Positions 8,489-16,906 are shown, counted from the first letter of the stretch. The stretch is DNA of 21,777 bases from LGRD01 sp031382215 (GCA_031382215.1 JANMYQ010000346.1:1-21777), one strand, 5' to 3'. Notes: generated by a model from the sequence alone, not told the origin. Program-made: numbers and translations.

Positions 8489-9076
8489 TCAAGGGCGCAG
8501 CGCGTCCAGCGCCAGGTTGAGCTCCAGCACGTTGACCCGCGGCTCGCCGAGGAAACCGAACAGCCGGCCCTCGGCGTGCTGGTCTATTAGCTGCTGCACT
8601 TGTGCCAGCGGCAGCTTGCGCTCCCGGGCCACGCGCGGGGCCTGGTACATCGCAGCCGCTACGCTGGTGTGCGGATCCAGCCCGCTGGCCGAGGTGGTCA
8701 CCAGGTCCACCGGCACGGCGGCCGCGTTGCCAGGGTCGGCGGCGCGCAGTGCCTCCATGCGACCCTTCACGGCCTCCGTCAGCGCCGGGTTCAGCGGGCC
8801 CAGGTTGGAGCCGCCAGAGGCACTCGCGTTGTTCGGGGTGGGCGCGGTGGCCGACGGGCGGCCCCAGAAGTATTTCGGGTCGCTGAAGTTCTGCCCTATC
8901 AGCGCGGAGCCGACGGTTTTGCCATCGCGCACGATCAGGCTGCCGGCCGCCTGGTGCGGGAACGCCACCTGCGCGATGCCGGTGACGACGAGCGGATAGG
9001 CGATGCCGGTCAGCGCGCTCAGCAGCACGAACAGCACGAGGGCCGGGCGAACCACGGATTGAGTCATCGAGTTCAT
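8489..9076 (-). CDS. kdpC: KdpC subunit of the K+-transporting ATPase
   Basis: A 195-residue KdpC with one N-terminal membrane helix (about 10-33, RPALVLFVLLSALTGIAYPL) and a periplasmic domain containing the conserved SDPKYFWGRPSAT and GSNLGPLNP stretches. It assembles with KdpA, KdpB and KdpF and stabilises the complex. AAGGAA lies about 7 bases before the ATG at 9076; an internal Met at residue 4 is a possible alternative start. The gap to kdpB is 12 bp. Length is normal for the family. Confidence 0.96.
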   Translation of the reverse strand: MNSMTQSVVRPALVLFVLLSALTGIAYPLVVTGIAQVAFPHQAAGSLIVRDGKTVGSALIGQNFSDPKYFWGRPSATAPTPNNASASGGSNLGPLNPALTEAVKGRMEALRAADPGNAAAVPVDLVTTSASGLDPHTSVAAAMYQAPRVARERKLPLAQVQQLIDQHAEGRLFGFLGEPRVNVLELNLALDALRP

Positions 9077-9088
9077 GAAGAGGTTCCT

Positions 9089-11176
9089 TCAGACGAGGTG
9101 CACGGCCGACAGCAGCAGGTCGATCGCCTTGATGCCGACGAACGGCACGAGCAGCCCACCCACGCCGTACACCAGCACGTTGCGCCGCAACAGCGCGGCC
9201 GCACCGATGGCGCGGTACGCCACGCCCTTGAGCGCGAGCGGGATCAGGAACACGATCACGATCGCGTTGAAGATCACCGCCGACAGGATGGCCGACGACG
9301 GGCTGCGCAACTGCATCACGTCGAGCGCCTGCAGTTGCGGGTAGGTGGTGGCGAAGGCCGCCGGGATGATGGCGAAGTACTTCGCCACATCGTTGGCGAT
9401 CGAGAAGGTGGTGAGCGAGCCGCGCGTCATCAGCAACTGCTTGCCGGTCTCCACGATCTCGAGCAGCTTGGTCGGGTTGCTGTCCAGGTCGACCATGTTG
9501 CCGGCCTCCTTGGCGGCCTGTGTGCCGGTGTTCATCGCCACCGCCACGTCGGCCTGGGCCAGCGCGGGTGCGTCGTTGGTGCCGTCGCCGGTCATTGCCA
9601 CCAGCCGGCCGTCGGCCTGGTAGTCGCGGATCATCTTCAGCTTCGCTTCTGGCGTGGCTTCGGCGAGGAAGTCGTCGACGCCTGCTTCGGCCGCGATGGC
9701 CGCGGCGGTCAGCCGGTTGTCGCCGGTGATCATCACCGTCTTGATGCCCATGCGGCGCAGCTCGGCAAAACGCTCCTTGATGCCACCCTTGACGATGTCT
9801 TTCAGTTCGACCACGCCGAGCACGCGTGCGCCATCGGACACCACGAGCGGCGTGCTGCCCTTGCGCGCCACGGCGTCGGCGGCGGCCTGCACGTCGGCGG
9901 GGAAGCTGCCGCCGAGCGTTTCGACGTGTTTGCGGATCGCGTCGCCGGCGCCCTTGCGCAACTGGCGCACCGAGCCGTCGGCCGCTTCGATGTCGACACC
10001 GCTCATGCGCGTCTGCGCGGTGAACGGCACGAAGCTGGTCTTCTGCGCCGTGAGTTCACGCTCGCGCAGGTTGAACTTCTGCTTCGCCAGCACCGTGATG
10101 CTGCGACCCTCGGGCGTCTCGTCGGCCATCGACGCGAACTGCGCCGCGTCGGCCAGCGCCTGCTCGGTCACGCCCTGGGCCGGCACGAAGGCCGAGGCCT
10201 GGCGGTTGCCCAGCGTGATGGTGCCGGTCTTGTCGAGCAGCAGCACGTCCACGTCGCCGGCAGCCTCGACCGCGCGGCCCGAGGTGGCGATCACGTTGGC
10301 CGCCATCATGCGGCTCATGCCGGCCACGCCGATGGCTGACAGCAGCGCGCCGATGGTGGTCGGGATCAGACACACCAGCAGCGCGATCAGCACGGTGATG
10401 GTCACCGGCGTTCCCAACTTTGCTGCCTCGACACTGAAGATCGAGAACGGCAACAAGGTCACCGTGACGACCAGGAACACGATCGTCAGCGCCACCAGCA
10501 GGATGGTCAGCGCGATCTCGTCCGGCGTCTTCTGGCGCTTCGCACCTTCGACCATCGCGATCATGCGGTCGAGGAACGACTCGCCCGGGTTCACGCCCAC
10601 ACGCACCACCAGCCAGTCCGACAGCACGCGCGTGCCACCGGTGACCGATGCGAAGTCGCCGCCCGATTCGCGGATGACGGGCGCCGACTCGCCGGTGATC
10701 GCACTCTCGTCCACCGAGGCCACGCCTTCGATCGCCTCGCCGTCGAGCGGTATCACGTCACCCGCCTCGACCAGCACGACCGCGCCCTTGCGCAATTCCT
10801 CCGCCTCCTGCGGGTGCCATGGCGAACCGTGCCGCGGCTGTTCGAGCTTCTTGGCGATGACCTTTCGCTTCATGCCGCGCAGCGACGAGGCCTGCGCCTT
10901 GCTGCGCCCTTCGGCCATCGCCTCGGCGAAGTTGGCGAACAGCACGGTGAACCAGAGCCACACGGCGATGGCCAGGATGAAGCTTTGTGGCGCTTCACCC
11001 GCGCCGCCCAGCGCCTGCACCCACAACACGGTGGTCAGGATGCTGCCGACGTACACGACAAACATCACCGGGTTGCGCCATTGCACGCGCGGGTCCAGCT
11101 TGCCGAAGGCCGAGGCGATCGCGGGCTTGATCAGCGCCGGGTCGAGCAGGGAGAAGGATTTCTTGTCGGTGGTCAT
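9089..11176 (-). CDS. kdpB: KdpB, P-type ATPase catalytic subunit
   Basis: A 695-residue type IA P-type ATPase that couples ATP hydrolysis to K+ import. It has the actuator motif TGES (161-164; the serine is the site of inhibitory phosphorylation in E. coli KdpB), the membrane motif CLIPTTIGALLS (269-280), the phosphorylation motif DKTGT with Asp315, and the hinge motif around GDGTNDAPAL. The open frame runs further upstream inside kdpA. I chose the ATG at 11176 because MTTDKKSFSLLDPALIK is the typical KdpB start and it lies 17 bp after the kdpA stop. All catalytic residues I can see are intact. Confidence 0.96.
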   Translation of the reverse strand: MTTDKKSFSLLDPALIKPAIASAFGKLDPRVQWRNPVMFVVYVGSILTTVLWVQALGGAGEAPQSFILAIAVWLWFTVLFANFAEAMAEGRSKAQASSLRGMKRKVIAKKLEQPRHGSPWHPQEAEELRKGAVVLVEAGDVIPLDGEAIEGVASVDESAITGESAPVIRESGGDFASVTGGTRVLSDWLVVRVGVNPGESFLDRMIAMVEGAKRQKTPDEIALTILLVALTIVFLVVTVTLLPFSIFSVEAAKLGTPVTITVLIALLVCLIPTTIGALLSAIGVAGMSRMMAANVIATSGRAVEAAGDVDVLLLDKTGTITLGNRQASAFVPAQGVTEQALADAAQFASMADETPEGRSITVLAKQKFNLRERELTAQKTSFVPFTAQTRMSGVDIEAADGSVRQLRKGAGDAIRKHVETLGGSFPADVQAAADAVARKGSTPLVVSDGARVLGVVELKDIVKGGIKERFAELRRMGIKTVMITGDNRLTAAAIAAEAGVDDFLAEATPEAKLKMIRDYQADGRLVAMTGDGTNDAPALAQADVAVAMNTGTQAAKEAGNMVDLDSNPTKLLEIVETGKQLLMTRGSLTTFSIANDVAKYFAIIPAAFATTYPQLQALDVMQLRSPSSAILSAVIFNAIVIVFLIPLALKGVAYRAIGAAALLRRNVLVYGVGGLLVPFVGIKAIDLLLSAVHLV

Positions 11177-11193
11177 GATGGTGTCCTGTGGCT

Positions 11194-12921
11194 TCACTTC
11201 GGGTGCCACAACATCAGGTGCTCGACCACCGGCCCCAAGGCCAGCGCGGGCACGTAGTTCAGCAGGCCGACCAGCAGCACCGTGCCGATCAGCAGCGCGA
11301 CGAACAGCGGGCCGTGCGTGGGCAGCGTGCCGGCGGTGACGGCCATGCGCTTCTTGCCGGCCAGCGAGCCGGCGATGGCCAGCACCGGCACGATCACGCC
11401 GAAGCGGCCCAGGCCCATCACCACCGCCAGCACCACGTTGTAGAACGGCGTGTTGGCCGACAGGCCGGCAAAGGCGCTGCCGTTGTTGTTGCCGGCCGAC
11501 GTGAAGGCGTAGAGGATTTCGGAGAAGCCGTGCGCGCCGGGGTTGGCGATGCCGGCCCGGCCCGCATCGGCCAGCACCGCCACGGCAGCACCGCCCAGCA
11601 CCAGCAGGGGCGTGACGAGGATGGCGATCGAGGTCATCTTCATTTCGAAGATCTCGATGCGCTTGCCCAGGTATTCGGGCGTGCGGCCGATCATCAGGCC
11701 CGCGATGAACACCGCCAGGATCGCGAAGATCAGCATGCCGTACAGGCCGCTGCCCACGCCGCCGAAGACCACCTCGCCGAGCTGCATCAGCACCAGCGGC
11801 ACCGCGCCGCCCAGTGGCGTGAACGAGTCGTGCATGCCGTTCACCGCGCCGCACGACGCGGCCGTGGTGATGGCCGCGAACAGGCCGGTGGCGGCGATGC
11901 CAAAGCGCGCTTCCTTGCCTTCCATGTTGCCGCCGGGCTGCGTGGCGCTCAGGCCCTGGTCGGCGCCCAGCGCAGCCAGCAGCGGGTTGCCTTGCTGCTC
12001 CTGGGAGATCACGACGACCACCGCCACCACAAAGATCAGCGTCATCGCCGCCAGCACCGCCCAGCCCTGGCGCATGTCGCCCACCATGCGGCCGAACATG
12101 AGCACCAGCGCCGTCGGGATCAGGAAGATGGACAGCATCTGCGTGAAGTTCGTCAGCGCGCTCGGGTTCTCGAACGGGTGCGCCGAGTTGGCGTTGAAGA
12201 AGCCGCCGCCGTTGGTGCCCAGCATCTTGATCGCCTCTTGCGACGCGACCGGCCCCATCGCCAGCGTCTGCGGGCCGGCGGTCGCGTCCAGCGGCGCGAC
12301 CTGCAGGTAGGCCGAAAAGTTCTGGATCACGCCCTGGCTCACCAGGAACAGCGCGAACACCAGCGACAGCGGCAGCAGCACGTACAGCGTCACGCGCGTC
12401 ACGTCGACCCAGAAGTTGCCGATGGACGTGGACGAGCGCCCGACGAAGCCGCGGATCAGCGCGATGACCACCACGATGCCTGTTGCCGCCGAGAAGAAGT
12501 TCTGCACCGTCAGTGCGAGCATCTGCGTCAGATAGCTCATCGTGCTTTCGCCCGAATAGCCCTGCCAGTTGGTGTTGCTGACGAAGCTGACGGCGGTGTT
12601 GAATGCCGAGTCGGCACTGATGCCGGCCAAGCCTGCCGGGTTGAGCGGCAGCACGCCTTGCAGGCGCTGCAGCGCATACACCGCCAGCACCCCGGCGAAG
12701 TTGAAGGCGACCAGCGCGATCGCGTACTGACGCCAGCCCATGCCCGCATCAGGCTGCACGCCCGCCAGCCGGTACAGGCCGCGCTCGATCGCGGCGAACG
12801 GCGCCATCCAGCGCGGCAAGGTCCCGTCTGCCACGGCGACGAGCCAGCGGCCCAGCGGCCAGGCCAGCAGCAACAGCACGGCGAGGTAGGTCGCGAGCAG
12901 CATCCAGGCTTGGGCGTTCAT
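11194..12921 (-). CDS. kdpA: KdpA, K+-translocating channel-like subunit
   Basis: A 575-residue polytopic inner-membrane protein of the K+ channel-related superfamily, which binds and admits K+ in the Kdp complex. Recognisable conserved stretches are NTAVSFVSNTNWQ, LGTNGGGFFNANSAHPFENP and FTSAGNNNGSAFAGLS, each close to selectivity-filter loops of the four pore repeats. The start at 12921 (MNAQAWMLLATYL) fits the family; the open frame extends 144 bases further upstream but only by reading through kdpF. Its ATG overlaps the kdpF stop codon by one base (TGATG), so the two are translationally coupled. Confidence 0.96.
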   Translation of the reverse strand: MNAQAWMLLATYLAVLLLLAWPLGRWLVAVADGTLPRWMAPFAAIERGLYRLAGVQPDAGMGWRQYAIALVAFNFAGVLAVYALQRLQGVLPLNPAGLAGISADSAFNTAVSFVSNTNWQGYSGESTMSYLTQMLALTVQNFFSAATGIVVVIALIRGFVGRSSTSIGNFWVDVTRVTLYVLLPLSLVFALFLVSQGVIQNFSAYLQVAPLDATAGPQTLAMGPVASQEAIKMLGTNGGGFFNANSAHPFENPSALTNFTQMLSIFLIPTALVLMFGRMVGDMRQGWAVLAAMTLIFVVAVVVVISQEQQGNPLLAALGADQGLSATQPGGNMEGKEARFGIAATGLFAAITTAASCGAVNGMHDSFTPLGGAVPLVLMQLGEVVFGGVGSGLYGMLIFAILAVFIAGLMIGRTPEYLGKRIEIFEMKMTSIAILVTPLLVLGGAAVAVLADAGRAGIANPGAHGFSEILYAFTSAGNNNGSAFAGLSANTPFYNVVLAVVMGLGRFGVIVPVLAIAGSLAGKKRMAVTAGTLPTHGPLFVALLIGTVLLVGLLNYVPALALGPVVEHLMLWHPK

Positions 12922-13010
12922 CAGAATTCCTCGGCCCGGAGCAGGGCATAGACCAGATAGACCAGCAGCCCCAGCGAGGCTGAACCGGCAAGCACGTAGA
13001 GCCAAGTCAT
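12921..13010 (-). CDS. kdpF: KdpF small membrane subunit
   Basis: A 29-residue peptide easily missed by length filters. It reads MTWLYVLAGSASLGLLVYLV and ends YALLRAEEF, a single hydrophobic helix with a short charged tail, as in KdpF. KdpF binds the KdpA/KdpB interface and stabilises the complex. The gene is directly upstream of kdpA and overlaps it by one base. Its ATG at 13010 is the first gene start after the presumed operon promoter. Identity rests on length, hydrophobic pattern and exact genomic position. Confidence 0.92.
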   Translation of the reverse strand: MTWLYVLAGSASLGLLVYLVYALLRAEEF

Positions 13011-13059
13011 CGATGCACACCTTGAAAGATTTGGATGCGATGGAGCTTAGGGACGGGCC

Positions 13060-13109
13060 CATCAAGTCGGCGTAGAGATTCGGCTGTACCGCATCAAGAA
13101 GGCATCAAG
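13060..13109 (-). promoter_or_regulatory. Probable KdpE-controlled kdp promoter region
   Basis: In the kdp reading direction CTTGATGC occurs twice, at 13109-13102 and 13098-13091, an 11-bp period typical of tandem OmpR-family sites. A third partial copy (CTTGATG) lies at 13066-13060. The promoter-proximal TTGATG could serve as the -35 element, with a weak TACGCC -10 after 17 bp. The repeat lies about 80 bp upstream of kdpF. Assignment to KdpE is inference from position and repeat geometry. Confidence 0.55.
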
Positions 13110-13169
13110 ACCGAGGGCATTGCGCGCGTCCGCCGAGATCAAAATGGGTCCACCATGTGGCCTTGGAGC

Positions 13170-13182
13170 CACCGCAGCGGTG
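13170..13182. promoter_or_regulatory. Palindrome upstream of the SDR gene
   Basis: CACCG and CGGTG flank a 3-base centre, about 53 bp before the SDR start. It could be an operator for the nearby IclR-type regulator or chance in GC-rich DNA. The surrounding divergent gap (13011-13234) contains no gene I can support. Confidence 0.25.
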
Positions 13183-13234
13183 CCACCCGCTCGTGCCTGA
13201 TCGACAATCCGGCCACATTCGATTGGAGACACCG

Positions 13235-14020
13235 ATGACCCCAACCTCTTCCACCACCCCCGTCGCCGTTGTCACCGGCGGTGCGCGCGGCATCGGCCTG
13301 GCCGTGGCGCAGATGTTCCTGGCACAAGGCCACCGTGTGGCGCTGCTCGACATCGACGCGCAGACGCTGGCCCGCACCAACACCGCGCTGAACGACCCCG
13401 AGCGCGTGTTCGCGTCGCACACCGATGTGTCCAAGCCGGACCAGGTGGACGCGGCGGTCGAAGCCGTGCTCGGTCGCTTCGGCCGCGTCGATGCGCTGGT
13501 CAACAACGCCGGCGTGGCGGTGTTCAAGCCGATCCTGAAAACCAGCTTCGAAGAATGGCGCTTTGTCATGAGCACCAACCTCGACGGCGCCTTCTTGTGC
13601 ACGCAGGCCTTCGCGCCGGTGATGCTGCGCACGGGAGGCGGCGCAATCGTCAACATCGCGTCGATTTCGGGCCTGCGCGCCAGCACCTTGCGCGTGGCCT
13701 ACGGCACCAGCAAGGGTGCGCTGATTCACCTGACCAAGCAGCAGGCCTGCGAGCTGGGCAACGCCGGCATACGAGTCAACGCCATCGCGCCCGGCCCGGT
13801 GGAAACCGAGATGGCCAAGGCGGTGCACAGCACGTCGATCATCTCCGACTACTTCGACGCGATCCCGCTCAACCGCTACGGCACGCCGGCCGAGATTGCG
13901 AACGCCGTCGGCTTCTTGTGCAGCCCGGCCGCAAGCTACGTGAACGGCCAGGTGCTGGCGGTGGACGGCGGCTTCGACGCCAGCGGCGTGGGCCTGCCGA
14001 CGCTGCGGCGCGAGGGCTGA
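13235..14020 (+). CDS. Short-chain dehydrogenase/reductase
   Basis: A 261-residue classical SDR using NAD(P)H. It has the cofactor motif TGGARGIG (14-21), Asp41 region after the second strand, NNAG (90-93), Asn115, and catalytic Ser143, Tyr156 and Lys160 (YGTSK). The C-terminal VNGQVLAVDGGFDASG is typical of FabG-like enzymes. The ATG at 13235 was preferred over an upstream in-frame start because TGGAGA precedes it and the Rossmann fold begins ten residues later. The acidic residue after strand 2 (DID, 39-41) suggests NAD preference. The substrate is unknown. It is followed by an IclR regulator and may act in the same pathway as the hydrolase and TRAP genes nearby. Confidence 0.88.
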   Translation: MTPTSSTTPVAVVTGGARGIGLAVAQMFLAQGHRVALLDIDAQTLARTNTALNDPERVFASHTDVSKPDQVDAAVEAVLGRFGRVDALVNNAGVAVFKPILKTSFEEWRFVMSTNLDGAFLCTQAFAPVMLRTGGGAIVNIASISGLRASTLRVAYGTSKGALIHLTKQQACELGNAGIRVNAIAPGPVETEMAKAVHSTSIISDYFDAIPLNRYGTPAEIANAVGFLCSPAASYVNGQVLAVDGGFDASGVGLPTLRREG

Positions 14021-14084
14021 TTCAAACCGGCAGCCGCGGAGTAGCTGACCCGCAGCCAGGCGAGCCACCCACCGAGCCGCGGCC

Positions 14085-14903
14085 ATGCCTGCCAAGCCGC
14101 CTGCCAAGCCGACTGCCGATACCGAAATGCCCGGCGCGCAAACGCTGCGCCGCGGCCTGGGGGTGCTGCGCCTGCTCACGCGCATCGGCCCCGCCGGCCT
14201 GCGCATGGGCGAGATCTGCCGGCGCGTGGAGCTGAGCAAGTCCACCGCCATCCGCCTGACGCGCACCTTGGTGGACGAAGGCTTCGTGCTGCACGACCGC
14301 GCCTCGGGCCGCTACCGCCTCGGCCCCGAAGCCTTTGCCGCCGGCCTGGCCGCCGAGCCCAGCTACCAGTTGCAGCGCCTGGCCGCGCCGGCCTTGCGCA
14401 CCTTGGCGGCTGAGTCGGGCGACACCGTGTTCTTCACCGTGCGGCATGGCGACGAGAGCATCTGCCTGTCACGCGACGAGGGTGACTTTCCACTCCGCAG
14501 CCACGTGCAGAAGCCTGGCGACCGCTTCCCGCTCGGCGTGGGCGCCGGCAGTTGCGCGATGCTCGCCGCGCTGGCCGACGCCGACATCACCGACGTGCTG
14601 GCCCGCAGCGCCACGCTGCGCGCCGAGCGCTACCCGCGCTGCACCGACGACGCCATTTGGCGCATGGTGGCCGGCGCGCGCGAACGCGGCTACTGCGTGG
14701 TCCCGGGGCTGGTGCTGGCCGACAGCTGGGCCGTCGGCACCGTGGTGTTCGACACCGAGGGCCAGCCGGTGGCGTCGATCAGCCTCACCGCCATCAAGTC
14801 GCGCCTCGGCGCGGCGCGCTGCGCCGACCTGGGCAACCGCATGATGCTGGCGAGCAAGGCCATCACCGCGCTGGCGGGCAAGGGAAAGCCCCGGTCCACA
14901 TAG
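14085..14903 (+). CDS. IclR-family transcriptional regulator
   Basis: A 272-residue regulator. The N-terminal winged helix-turn-helix spans about residues 18-80 (recognition helix around LSKSTAIRLTRTL, then GRYRLG). The C-terminal IclR effector-binding domain (about 95-265) contains DTVFFTVRHGDESICL, the RFPLGVGAGS loop and GSVAVPV-equivalent VASISLTA. IclR proteins usually control an adjacent catabolic operon and respond to its substrate or an intermediate. It lies 64 bp after the SDR gene and about 100 bp before the hydrolase gene, so those are the likely targets. A proline/lysine-rich extension precedes the DNA-binding domain. Confidence 0.9.
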   Translation: MPAKPPAKPTADTEMPGAQTLRRGLGVLRLLTRIGPAGLRMGEICRRVELSKSTAIRLTRTLVDEGFVLHDRASGRYRLGPEAFAAGLAAEPSYQLQRLAAPALRTLAAESGDTVFFTVRHGDESICLSRDEGDFPLRSHVQKPGDRFPLGVGAGSCAMLAALADADITDVLARSATLRAERYPRCTDDAIWRMVAGARERGYCVVPGLVLADSWAVGTVVFDTEGQPVASISLTAIKSRLGAARCADLGNRMMLASKAITALAGKGKPRST

Positions 14904-15001
14904 TGACACCGCGGCGCGCGCGACGCACACAGCGCTGGAGCGCAGGTCTACGATCCGCCCGAACGCACGCACGTCGCGTGCGACCCACCGGAGGAGACGA
15001 C

Positions 15002-15844
15002 ATGCAGATCCAGAAAACATCCGTCACCGTCAACGACGGCACCCGCCTCAACGTGCTGCAAGCCGGCAGCGGCGCCAAGACGCTGGTGCTGATCCCCGGC
15101 TGGTCGCAGACCGCCGAACAGTTCAAGTTCCAGCTCGAAGGCCTGGCCGACAAGTACCGCGTGATCGCGGTCGACATGCGCGGCCACGGCGACTCCGACA
15201 AGCCCGGCCACGGCTACCGCATCCAGCGCCTGGCCAAGGACGTGCACGACGTGCTGGAGCAACTGGAGCTGAAGGACGTGACCATCCTCGGCCACTCGAT
15301 GGGCTGCTCGGTGCTGTGGTGCCACCACGACCTGTTCGGCCCGCAGCGCATCGCGCGCTACGTGTTCTGCGACCAGGCCTCCTTCCTGACCACCGACCCG
15401 GCCTGGACGCCGCAGCAGGTGGCCGACTACGGCCCCATCTTCACCCCCGAGAGCGTGACCGCAACCGCCGCCGCCCTGGCCGGCCCCGACGGCGTGCCCA
15501 CCACCGCCGGCTTCCTCAAGTCCATGGTGACCGAGAAGATGCCCGCCGACCAACTGCAGTGGATCGTCGACCTGAACCTGAAGATGCCCCGCCGCGCCGC
15601 CGCCGAACTGCTCTACAACCACTGCCACCAGGACTGGCGCGACGTGCTGCCGCGCATCAAGACGCCCACCCTCTTCATCGGCGGCAAGTCCAGCCTGGTG
15701 CCGCACACCTGCGTGGCGTGGGAGTCGACCCAGGTGCCGGGGGCGAAGTTGTCGATCTTCAGCGAGAGCGAGCTGGGGTCGCACTTCATGTTTGTGGAGA
15801 ACCCGACCAAGTTCAACGCGGAGTTGGCGGCGTTCATGGGGTGA
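15002..15844 (+). CDS. Alpha/beta-fold hydrolase
   Basis: A 280-residue alpha/beta hydrolase without a signal peptide, so cytoplasmic. It has the oxyanion-region motif IPGW (31-34), VDMRGHGDSDKP (57-68), the nucleophile elbow GHSMG with Ser99, and a C-terminal His261 in LGSHFMFVENP. The usual acid position after strand 7 reads GGKSSLVP, with serine where aspartate is expected; Asp124 after strand 6 (VFCDQ) could replace it. GGAGGAG lies a few bases before the ATG at 15002, which decides this start over a much longer upstream open frame. Substrate unknown; related enzymes include lactonases, esterases and C-C hydrolases. It ends 255 bp before the TIR module. Confidence 0.88.
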   Translation: MQIQKTSVTVNDGTRLNVLQAGSGAKTLVLIPGWSQTAEQFKFQLEGLADKYRVIAVDMRGHGDSDKPGHGYRIQRLAKDVHDVLEQLELKDVTILGHSMGCSVLWCHHDLFGPQRIARYVFCDQASFLTTDPAWTPQQVADYGPIFTPESVTATAAALAGPDGVPTTAGFLKSMVTEKMPADQLQWIVDLNLKMPRRAAAELLYNHCHQDWRDVLPRIKTPTLFIGGKSSLVPHTCVAWESTQVPGAKLSIFSESELGSHFMFVENPTKFNAELAAFMG

Positions 15845-15852
15845 TTTCGGTT

Positions 15853-15878
15853 GGGTGTGGCGCGGTTGCGCTGCACCC
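15853..15878 (+). terminator. Hairpin after the hydrolase gene
   Basis: GGGTG, TG, GCGC, a GGTT loop, then GCGC, TG, CACCC form an 11-bp stem with two G-T pairs, starting 9 bases after the stop codon. There is no T run. A Rho-independent terminator is plausible. Confidence 0.5.
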
Positions 15879-15890
15879 ATCGGGCGCGAG

Positions 15891-16023
15891 CCGCTTGGTG
15901 CGATGCCCGCGTACTGCGCCGCGAATTCTGGTCACGGTTTGTGCGAGATCGGACCGCCGGGGCACTCTGCTCCGCGAGTGTCCCCCGAGCCGGAGTACCG
16001 GCTCTCCTCCTTTACCTCGCTGC
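15891..16023 (-). repeat. Left arm of a diverged inverted repeat flanking the TIR genes
   Basis: Read on the minus strand, it begins GCAGCGAGGTAAAG (16023-16010), holds a perfect 7-bp hairpin (GAGCCGG/CCGGCTC, 15987-16004) and ends with a TACGCGGGCATCG-type segment (15913-15891). The same landmarks in the same order occur on the plus strand at 17848-17963. A second, bulged hairpin (15959-15985) lies within it. It could be an old mobile-element end, or a dispersed extragenic element present in other intergenic gaps of the genome. Confidence 0.45.
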
Positions 16024-16099
16024 GCAAAGCGCCCCGCCACTCCGATCCTTCGGCGTCGTCATCTGATCGGGCCTGGGTAGGCAAGGGCTCAGATGCAAT

Positions 16100-16906
16100 T
16101 TACCGTTTCGTCCCCTTCGACGGGCCTGCCGCTGCTGGCGGCGGATTCTTCGTAGGTCGAGGACCCGAAGCAAACGAGCCAAGCGGACGCGGAGGAGGAG
16201 GTGGTGGCTGCGTTTTTCGAGTCAAGCCCATAAGTTCGCTCAGAGCGCCCTTCGACGCATAGTCGCCGAGCGCCCGCGACAAGGAAGACCTTGCAAGATC
16301 GCGGTCCGCCAAGTCACGGTCCCCGTCGAGCAATACGTCCAAGCGTCTCCCTTGATTCCGAACCTGCTCCAGGATCTCAGCCAGGATGTCATCCTTCGGT
16401 CGTTTTGCGCTTGGAGCAGATGTTCCCTGAGCCGCAATCTCCGACAGCTTGGTCTCAAGCCGAGGCCAACGTAGTTCAAAGGACTCATCGAGTCGGTCCT
16501 TAGATAGAGGTCTTTCCATCCGCCCGTTGATCGTCAGAAGCAGCCTTCGGATCTCCTCCTTTGTTGTGCGCGTCAACTGGAACTGAGCGAGGGGGTCTTG
16601 GACGTCGGCCGGTTCCAATCCAATCAGTAGCGGGCAGACGAATGCCTTGTCCTTCAACGCCTTTGAGAGCGCGCCAGCCTCGAACAGCAGCCAGGGAGCT
16701 GTTCGATTCTCCAGAGTTAGGCAGATGATGGCGACGCTGTGCGCCTCAAGTTCGCTATTCAGTTCCGCCAACCAGGGCGAGCCCTTCTTAATGTCGTCGG
16801 GCGAGAACCAAGGCTCAATCGACTGGATGACGCTTTGGAGCCACCCTTGGAGGTACTCTGCAACCGCCTTGCTGCGCTCACCGGACCAACTTAGGAAGAC
16901 CTTCAT
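16100..16906 (-). CDS. TIR-domain protein with proline-rich tail
   Basis: A 268-residue soluble protein. Residues 2-128 form a TIR domain: KVFLSWSGERSK at the first strand, then WFSPDDIKKGSPW (BB-loop region), SVAIICLT, and APWLLFEAGAL with Glu76 at the position of the catalytic glutamate of NAD-cleaving TIRs. A charged linker (about 170-210) contains DRDLADRDLA, and the last 35 residues are proline-rich (six prolines at 234-239). I chose the ATG at 16906, preceded by GAGGAG at 6 bases, over a TTG one codon earlier. It lies 16 bp after the stop of the partner TIR gene. Local G+C (about 57% in the sampled lines) is below that of the flanks. NAD hydrolysis or signal production in anti-phage defence is inferred from the family. 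Confidence 0.82.
   Translation of the reverse strand: MKVFLSWSGERSKAVAEYLQGWLQSVIQSIEPWFSPDDIKKGSPWLAELNSELEAHSVAIICLTLENRTAPWLLFEAGALSKALKDKAFVCPLLIGLEPADVQDPLAQFQLTRTTKEEIRRLLLTINGRMERPLSKDRLDESFELRWPRLETKLSEIAAQGTSAPSAKRPKDDILAEILEQVRNQGRRLDVLLDGDRDLADRDLARSSLSRALGDYASKGALSELMGLTRKTQPPPPPPRPLGSFASGPRPTKNPPPAAAGPSKGTKR

Noticed and set aside
6334..8520. 728-codon plus-strand open frame
   Set aside because: It is antisense to kdpD; its His/Arg/Gln-rich translation is the usual shadow of a GC-rich gene and has no recognisable domain.
8600..10339. 579-codon plus-strand open frame
   Set aside because: It is antisense to kdpC and kdpB and shows no domain.
11188..12951. 587-codon plus-strand open frame
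   Set aside because: It is antisense to kdpA, which is fully supported by conserved motifs; composition is shadow-like.
15834..16040. 68-codon minus-strand open frame downstream of the TIR genes
   Set aside because: It lies wholly within the left repeat arm and its hairpins, has no ribosome site, and overlaps the end of the hydrolase gene.
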